Shown: in pieces, positions 59,257-64,000 of the stretch
Numbering within the stretch: the stretch's first letter is position 1
Layout of the letters: each line of letters begins with the position of its first letter
Assembly (NCBI RefSeq): GCF_024793895.1
Contig: NZ_JANUSB010000005.1
Location: 124,001 to 188,000, forward strand
Length of the DNA: 64,000 nt
Origin: Serratia sp. AKBS12
GTDB lineage: Bacteria; Pseudomonadota; Gammaproteobacteria; Enterobacterales; Enterobacteriaceae
Direction: 5' to 3'
Notes under the pieces: generated by a model
Databases searched by the model: none
The model's input: the letters and a program-made list of their open reading frames with translations, nothing else
Told to the model about the DNA's origin: nothing
Made by a program: the position numbers and the translations under genes

Positions 59257-59342
59257 AAGCGGCCGTTGGCCGCTGTCGACGTCTCAACGGCGTGACGCGT
59301 CTCTCTCAATAGGCCAACGGCTTCGGCTGTTGGCCTTTTTTA
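59257..59342 (+). terminator. gorA terminator hairpins
   Basis: A first perfect stem AGCGGCC-GTT-GGCCGCT lies at 59257-59273. The main terminator is AGGCCAACGGC-TTCG-GCTGTTGGCCT at 59311-59336 followed by six T. Confidence 0.9.
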
Positions 59343-59650
59343 CTATCCTGCCCCGCCAAAAACCCGATAATAACTGATGTTAAACACCGTCAGCGGCGAT
59401 AATGCAATTATTATGGTGATTAATAAAAACTTCATATAATAAAAATGACATTATAAAAAAATGAAAGAAATAATAGTTGTCGGTAAGCCAGTTTGATTTC
59501 AAACGCTTAAAGCGTTTTGCTTGTTTTTTACTTTTTGTGCAACGCTGAGGTTAATCCTAATCATTCGGTAACGTTACCTGATACATTGACAATAAACGGT
59601 TGTTGGTTAAGTTTGTTGGTGAATATATCCACTCTCAAACAGGAAGAAAA
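59343..59650 (+). promoter_or_regulatory. AT-rich hcp upstream region with two palindromes
   Basis: This gap is much more AT-rich than its neighbours. It contains AAACGCTT-A-AAGCGTTT (59501-59517), an 8-bp-arm palindrome, and GGTAACGTTACC (59567-59578), a perfect 12-bp palindrome. Both resemble LacI-family operator shapes. The hcp start codon lies behind AGGAAG at 59641-59646. Confidence 0.6.
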
Positions 59651-60133
59651 ATGGCAATCGATACTTTTTTAAAGGTTGAAGGTGTTACCGGTGAGTCCCA
59701 TGATTCCAATCACAAAAACTGGACCGATGTACTGTCATTTACCTGGGGCGCCTCTCAGCCCGGCAACATGGCGGTCGGCGGCGGCGGTGGGAGTGGCAAA
59801 GTCAATTACCGCGATTTGGAAGTTCAGGCGCTGATCGATAAATCCACGCCGGCCATTTTAAAATTCTGCTCCAGCGGCAAGCACGTCAATAAAGTCGAAG
59901 TCTCTATTTGTAAGGCCGGCGGTAGCCAGGTGGAATATGCACGCATTGTGCTGGAAGACGTGCTGGTGACTTTGGCAGATTTTACCGGCGTCGGCCACAC
60001 CGATAATATTCTGGTGAAATACCGCTTCCAGGCGTCGAAAGTGAATCTGCATTATTGGGAACAGACGGATAAAGGCACCAAGGGCGCGGAAACCAAAGCC
60101 GGTTGGGATATCAAACAGAACAAAGAAATATAA
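59651..60133 (+). CDS. hcp: Type VI secretion tube/effector protein Hcp
   Basis: 160-residue Hcp-family protein that forms hexameric rings of the type VI secretion inner tube and can carry effectors in its lumen. ATG at 59651 sits behind AGGAAG, giving MAIDTFLKVEGVTGES. WGASQPG, the glycine-rich loop AVGGGGGSGKV (residues 41-51), and the C-terminal KVNLHYWEQTDKG fit the family. No other type VI genes are in the window, so it is an orphan hcp that must use an apparatus encoded elsewhere. The next gene follows after 20 bases. Confidence 0.93.
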   Translation: MAIDTFLKVEGVTGESHDSNHKNWTDVLSFTWGASQPGNMAVGGGGGSGKVNYRDLEVQALIDKSTPAILKFCSSGKHVNKVEVSICKAGGSQVEYARIVLEDVLVTLADFTGVGHTDNILVKYRFQASKVNLHYWEQTDKGTKGAETKAGWDIKQNKEI

Positions 60134-60153
60134 CCTAGCCACGGGGGGGTTCT

Positions 60154-61065
60154 ATGGCAGACCCAACACTGGATATCGAATCCGTTTTAAAAGGCAGCCT
60201 GCTCAGTCAGGATGACCTGCGGATCATTCTCGCCTTTATTAACGAACTGGACGAAGAGACGCTGGCGCAGTTCGAAAACGATACCGATTCCGGCATCATG
60301 AACAACTTCATGGAGCTACAACGCGCCAACCAGCGCCGGGAATCGCTGGAGGACTACGGCGCGGCGCGTGACGAAGAAGAGAGCATCGGGCTGCGCAATC
60401 TGAACGGCAACGTGTTACAAGACAACCCGTCGGTTTTCAACAAATACAACACGTCGCTCAAAGGCTATGGCGGTAACGTCTATGACGATACGCAAAAAAG
60501 CAATTACTCCATGGCCGCCGCTGCGGTAGGCGCCATTGGTGCGCTGTCGGGTTCTGGCGCCGTTTTTGCTGCTACCGCCGCCGCTCAGGCCGGCCAGACG
60601 CTGATGACCAATATCTACGTGCGTTACGCCATGACCGCCGTCGGCGCGCTGGGCATTTCGAGCGGCTGCGTGCTGGCGGTACGCAACTTTCTGTCTGACC
60701 GCCAGATAGGGCAAAACAAGAAACTGATAGACGCGATGAAAAAGATGGCGAAAAGCAGAAACAAGCTCACGACCTTTTTTAATGAAACCCGCGTCAAAAT
60801 CCTCAAAGATGAGGAAAAAGCCAAAAAAAGCGCCATGACCTATATGAGCCGTCGCCCAATTGATCTGTCTAATGGTGGGGATGTCAGAACGCGGATGGAA
60901 CGGCTGTTTTCTACCGTATTACTGACCGATACCGCGCCCATGAAGGCGAAAATCCTGTTGATCAGCAATGAACAGTACGTTTCTTTAACCGATGATAGTA
61001 ATCGGCCTACCTATATCTCCAAAAGTGACCTGAAGCTGATGGGGGAAATTTCAGGTATGTTCTAA
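60154..61065 (+). CDS. Unknown protein with two hydrophobic segments, candidate type VI effector
   Basis: 303 residues, not recognised. The start lies behind a GGGGGGG ribosome site, 20 bases after hcp, so the two form one unit. Residues 1-90 are hydrophilic and acidic (EDYGAARDEEESIG). Residues about 119-145 form an Ala/Gly-rich hydrophobic stretch (MAAAAVGAIGALSGSGAVFA), residues 158-180 a second one (YAMTAVGALGISSGCVLAVR), then a Lys-rich coiled stretch (190-228) and a mixed C-terminal domain. There is no signal peptide. An Hcp-delivered membrane-active or pore-forming toxin is a reasonable hypothesis; a chaperone or immunity role is less likely given its size. Confidence 0.6.
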   Translation: MADPTLDIESVLKGSLLSQDDLRIILAFINELDEETLAQFENDTDSGIMNNFMELQRANQRRESLEDYGAARDEEESIGLRNLNGNVLQDNPSVFNKYNTSLKGYGGNVYDDTQKSNYSMAAAAVGAIGALSGSGAVFAATAAAQAGQTLMTNIYVRYAMTAVGALGISSGCVLAVRNFLSDRQIGQNKKLIDAMKKMAKSRNKLTTFFNETRVKILKDEEKAKKSAMTYMSRRPIDLSNGGDVRTRMERLFSTVLLTDTAPMKAKILLISNEQYVSLTDDSNRPTYISKSDLKLMGEISGMF

Positions 61066-61269
61066 AGCGTCCCTTGCCCCAGTGCATCGAATAGCACACA
61101 AAAGGGTGCTATTCTAACAGCAGGATGCTGTGGATCCCGTCCCAATGGCCGGCTTTGCTGGCCGTTGTCTTTTCTGTGACATCCTCCGGTATGACTCGCT
61201 GTTTTTTGTCACCGTTTAGCCTGCTAAATTTACCCATTAACTCTTGCCTGCCGTTGCGGAGACCCCCCG

Positions 61270-61764
61270 ATGCTGTCAACCATAATCAGAACTATTACGT
61301 TGGCGTTATTGGCCCTGATCGCTAGCCAAACCTCCGCGTTGAGTTTTACCCTGGAAGTATCTGGCAATATCAGCCAGTTCACTGACCCGGTGAACAAACG
61401 TTACGTGTTTACCGACCGCGATCTGTTCGCCATGCCAATGAGCAGCATTGCCACCACCACCTCATGGACGCCAAAACGCAAATTTGACGGCGTGGCGGTC
61501 GCGGATATTCTGGCCAGGGTCGGCGCCAAGGGACAAACGCTGTCCATGCATGCGCTCAATGATTACTACATTGATATCCCGCGTTCGGACGTGGAGAAAT
61601 ACCATATTATTCTCGCCTACAAAATGGACGGAGAAATGTTGAAGATCAGAAACTTCGGCCCCCTGTTTCTGGTCTATCCCCGCGACGCCGCCGGCGCCGA
61701 ATTAAACTCGCCTTTGTATAACTCGCGCTTTATCTGGCAGGTCAACAGGATTGTGATCAAATGA
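61270..61764 (+). CDS. Periplasmic SUOX-fold-like protein, possible PruR-type pterin sensor
   Basis: 164 residues with a signal peptide (MLSTIIRTITLALLALIASQT, cleavage near SALS). The pattern SSIATTTSWTPKRKFDGVAVADILARVGA, ALNDYYIDIPRSD, and FGPLFLVYPRD with a final FIWQVNRIVI resembles the molybdopterin-binding domain of sulfite oxidase family proteins. It has no cysteine at all, so it cannot coordinate molybdenum in the usual way. Cysteine-less members of this fold, such as PruR of Agrobacterium, bind pterins and pass a signal to a membrane partner. Its stop overlaps the kinase start (ATGA), so a role as ligand-binding partner of that kinase is likely. Confidence 0.65.
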   Translation: MLSTIIRTITLALLALIASQTSALSFTLEVSGNISQFTDPVNKRYVFTDRDLFAMPMSSIATTTSWTPKRKFDGVAVADILARVGAKGQTLSMHALNDYYIDIPRSDVEKYHIILAYKMDGEMLKIRNFGPLFLVYPRDAAGAELNSPLYNSRFIWQVNRIVIK

Positions 61765-63545
61765 AGTTAACCCAGTTTAAAAGCGGCGGTCGACTGGCTA
61801 TTCCGGCCATCTTCGCCGCACTGTTTCTTGTCGCTTCAACCATCACGCTCTATTACTACAGCGCGACGTTGTCGAAGAAAGGGTTATATGCCATCGCCGG
61901 TACGCAGGAGAATTATTCGTGGTCGATCGCCAAGTTCTCGATCAAGCTGGCGGAATTTGAAACCTTCGTCGAGCAACAGAAAAACTCGCCCAAGGTCGAT
62001 ATTGACGCGCTAAGGCTGCGTTTCGAAATCCTGTATTCGCGTTTTTACGTGCTGGAAACGGTCTCCGAATCCACCCAGCCGCTGTATCGCGAACCCGGTT
62101 ATCCGCAGGTCATTCAACATATGCTGAAGGAAATGGATCGCCTTGATCGGCTCATCAGTGCCTCGCCGCTCGATCTGTCCAACATATCCCAGGCCATGCA
62201 GCACATGAAGCCCTACGCGATCGAAATGGCCAACCTGGCTGACCATGCAGAAGTAAAACAGCGCACCGTGGCTTATGATGATTACATCGAAAAACGACTG
62301 ATCATTTTTTATGGCCTGGTAATTATCATGTTCTCGGTGATTGCCCTGGTTGCCATTACGCTTATCGTGCTGCGTCAGCAACGTATAACCATTCAGCAGC
62401 AGGCGAAGGCTATCGAAGCGGAGAAAGCGACCCGTACCAAAAACGCCTTTCTGGGGGCTATCGGCCATGAATTGCGCACCTCGCTGCAAAGCATCATGTC
62501 GGCCATCGATGTGTTGATGAACACCCGGGTTTCAGCCGAGCACGTCGATACGTTCCAGCGCCTGGAAACGGCCGCCCAGCAGATTGAAAGTCAGATGAAA
62601 GATCTCACCGACTACGCGCATCTGGACAGCGGCATGATGGAGCTGCGTATTGTGCCGTTCAACGCCGAACGCCTGATCCAGGAGACGGCAGACGAAATCG
62701 GGATGCTGACGCGCAAACCGCATATCAAGCTGCTGTGCGAAGTGGACTTTAGCCATGCGCAGGTATATTCCGATCCGCTGCGCATACGCCAGATTTTGGT
62801 CAATCTGCTGACCAATGCCTATAAATACACCGAAAACGGCTCTATTACCGTGCATGGTTGCCTGCGACGTCAGCCGGGCGGCAACGCGCTGATAATTGAA
62901 GTGACCGATACCGGAATTGGTATCGAAGAAGAAAAACTCGGGCAGATCTTCCAGCCGTTCACCCAGCTCGACCAGTCGCATACCAAGCAATACGGCGGTG
63001 TCGGCATGGGGTTGGCGATTGTGCAGGGCCTGGTCTCCCTGCTGCAAGGCAACGTCACCGTTTACAGCGAACAGGCCAAAGGCAGCACCTTTATCGTCAG
63101 CATTCCGGTTGACCTCGGCGACGCGCTGCCAGAGCAGACTGAACACACGTCAACGCCGGCAGCCACCCGGCTGAAAGAACAGCAGATTCTGGTGGTGGAT
63201 GACAATAAATCGGTGGGCGACGCCTTCGCCGCGCTGCTGGATAAACTGGGTTATCGCCATGAGCAGTGTGATTCACCGGAGCGCGCGCTGCAAAAGCTGC
63301 TACGGCGCCCTTATGATGCACTGTTGCTGGACTTGCAGATGCCCGGTATTGACGGTGCAGCGCTGGCGAAAAAGTTGCGTAACCAGCGCGGCCCGAATCG
63401 GCATATTCCCATCATCGGCATCAGCGCCTATACGCCGGAGTTGCTGACCGCCGAGCAACGGGCGATGTTTGATGATTATTTGATGAAGCCTGTGCGCATG
63501 GACGCGCTGTCCAACGCACTGGCGGCGCTGTTCGCTAAAGGTTGA
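61761..63545 (+). CDS. Hybrid sensor histidine kinase
   Basis: 594 residues. Membrane segments at about 13-33 and 180-204 enclose a 145-residue periplasmic sensor region. A short linker is followed by the HisKA helix FLGAIGHELRTSLQSIMSAID with phospho-acceptor His236. The ATPase domain has the N box NLLTNAYKYTENG (Asn352), the G1 box TDTGIGIEEEKLGQIF and the G2 box GGVGMGLAIV. The C-terminal receiver (about 475-592) has Asp480-481, the phospho-acceptor Asp524 in LLLDLQMPGIDG, and Lys576 in LMKPVRM. No Hpt domain is present, so phosphate transfer needs another protein. It is coupled to the upstream periplasmic gene. Confidence 0.93.
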   Translation: MKLTQFKSGGRLAIPAIFAALFLVASTITLYYYSATLSKKGLYAIAGTQENYSWSIAKFSIKLAEFETFVEQQKNSPKVDIDALRLRFEILYSRFYVLETVSESTQPLYREPGYPQVIQHMLKEMDRLDRLISASPLDLSNISQAMQHMKPYAIEMANLADHAEVKQRTVAYDDYIEKRLIIFYGLVIIMFSVIALVAITLIVLRQQRITIQQQAKAIEAEKATRTKNAFLGAIGHELRTSLQSIMSAIDVLMNTRVSAEHVDTFQRLETAAQQIESQMKDLTDYAHLDSGMMELRIVPFNAERLIQETADEIGMLTRKPHIKLLCEVDFSHAQVYSDPLRIRQILVNLLTNAYKYTENGSITVHGCLRRQPGGNALIIEVTDTGIGIEEEKLGQIFQPFTQLDQSHTKQYGGVGMGLAIVQGLVSLLQGNVTVYSEQAKGSTFIVSIPVDLGDALPEQTEHTSTPAATRLKEQQILVVDDNKSVGDAFAALLDKLGYRHEQCDSPERALQKLLRRPYDALLLDLQMPGIDGAALAKKLRNQRGPNRHIPIIGISAYTPELLTAEQRAMFDDYLMKPVRMDALSNALAALFAKG

Positions 63546-64000
63546 AACAGCGTTGCAACGCGGCTTCAATCACGTGAAGCCGCACCGGTTTTTCATACGG
63601 TCCCAGGACGTCGTAATCACGCATCGCCTGTGCAATCTCTGATTCGCGCAGACCAGTGCCCAGTTGGCCGGTCAGTACCAATACCGGTGCGTCGGGGTTG
63701 TCGGAAGCGCGAATGGCTTCGATGCATGGCACCGCCGTTTCCTGCCCTATCAGCCAATCCACCACGTAACCGTCGAACAGGCTTTTCGATAATGCCTGAC
63801 AAAAGGCCGCCACGTCATAAAACGCCACCGCATGGAAACCACGGCTGTTGAGATATTTTGTCAGCTCATCGGCCGCCTGATGGGAATCGTCCAATACCGC
63901 AATGCTCAGCCGCTCGTCATCGGCACCATGCGGGCGGATTTCAATCAGCTCAACGCAATAACGATTGCCGGTCGGCGCATCATCAACGCGATAAACCACC
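63535..64000 (-). CDS. Response regulator, receiver domain part (truncated by the window end)
   Basis: At least 154 codons ending TAG at 63537-63535; the gene continues past the window and its true start and N-terminal part are not seen. The visible portion carries a receiver domain at its C-terminus: AVLDDSHQAADELTKYLNSRG with acidic residues, the phospho-acceptor Asp in FDGYVVDWLIGQE, VLVLTGQLG, and GPYEKPVRLHVIEAAL with the conserved Lys. The residues before it (TGNRYCVELIEIRP) may end an N-terminal output domain. It converges on the kinase gene and overlaps its end by 11 bases; it is the probable phosphorelay partner. Confidence 0.8.
   Translation of the reverse strand, partial: VVYRVDDAPTGNRYCVELIEIRPHGADDERLSIAVLDDSHQAADELTKYLNSRGFHAVAFYDVAAFCQALSKSLFDGYVVDWLIGQETAVPCIEAIRASDNPDAPVLVLTGQLGTGLRESEIAQAMRDYDVLGPYEKPVRLHVIEAALQRCFNL

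Noticed and set aside
57881..59287. 468-codon minus-strand frame antisense to gorA
   Set aside because: It mirrors gorA, whose 450 residues and catalytic motifs are complete; the antisense product has no recognisable motif. It is a codon-bias shadow.

Overview
The window looks like a chromosomal segment of an enterobacterium of the Serratia type (Yersiniaceae). The backbone proteins closely follow Escherichia coli gene order and length (glp, glg, asd, gnt, uspAB, pitA, gdhA, prlC, gorA). The coding regions are moderately GC-rich, ERIC repeats are present, and an orphan hcp unit and a myo-inositol cluster are inserted in the backbone. The genus is an inference from gene content, not from an alignment.

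Layout. Positions 1-4030 hold the glycerol-3-phosphate genes glpE (5' truncated), glpG, glpR and glpD, all on the plus strand. Positions 4032-13581 hold the glycogen operon glgB-glgX-glgC-glgA-glgP on the minus strand, with asd behind it. Then come yhgN, the gluconate genes gntU/gntK/gntR with two tandem GntR operators, the pirin yhhW, the iron-stress small RNA ryhB with its Fur box, and yhhY. Positions 20716-34641 are a complete myo-inositol catabolic cluster: iolE, iolH, iolG and iolD on minus, iolC and iolR on plus, iolB and iolA on minus, then a sugar-porter gene and an iolI-like gene on plus. An ATTTCAT motif recurs in its regulatory gaps. fetAB, a cspA-type gene with a cold-box leader, a VOC protein, yhiN, pitA, uspB, uspA and gdhA follow.

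Positions 44236-51039 are a five- to six-gene carbohydrate unit: ABC importer, FGGY pentulose kinase and a SIS sugar-phosphate isomerase. It fits uptake and phosphorylation of a pentose, pentulose or pentitol, but the substrate is not evident. A periplasmic UshA-family nucleotidase follows. An array of about five tandem ERIC elements lies between it and rsmJ. After that come prlC, rlmJ and gorA.

The last 4.7 kb is the least ordinary part. An orphan type VI secretion hcp is followed by an unrecognised protein with two hydrophobic segments, a candidate secreted effector. Next is a small periplasmic SUOX-fold-like protein without cysteine, translationally coupled to a hybrid histidine kinase. 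A response-regulator gene, cut by the window end, converges on the kinase and overlaps it by 11 bases. Together they look like a periplasmic-ligand sensing phosphorelay.

No tRNA, rRNA, CRISPR array, prophage or insertion sequence was seen. Small features worth attention are a pentanucleotide repeat upstream of uspA, a possible leader peptide and attenuator before fetAB, and a 17-codon basic ORF before glgB.
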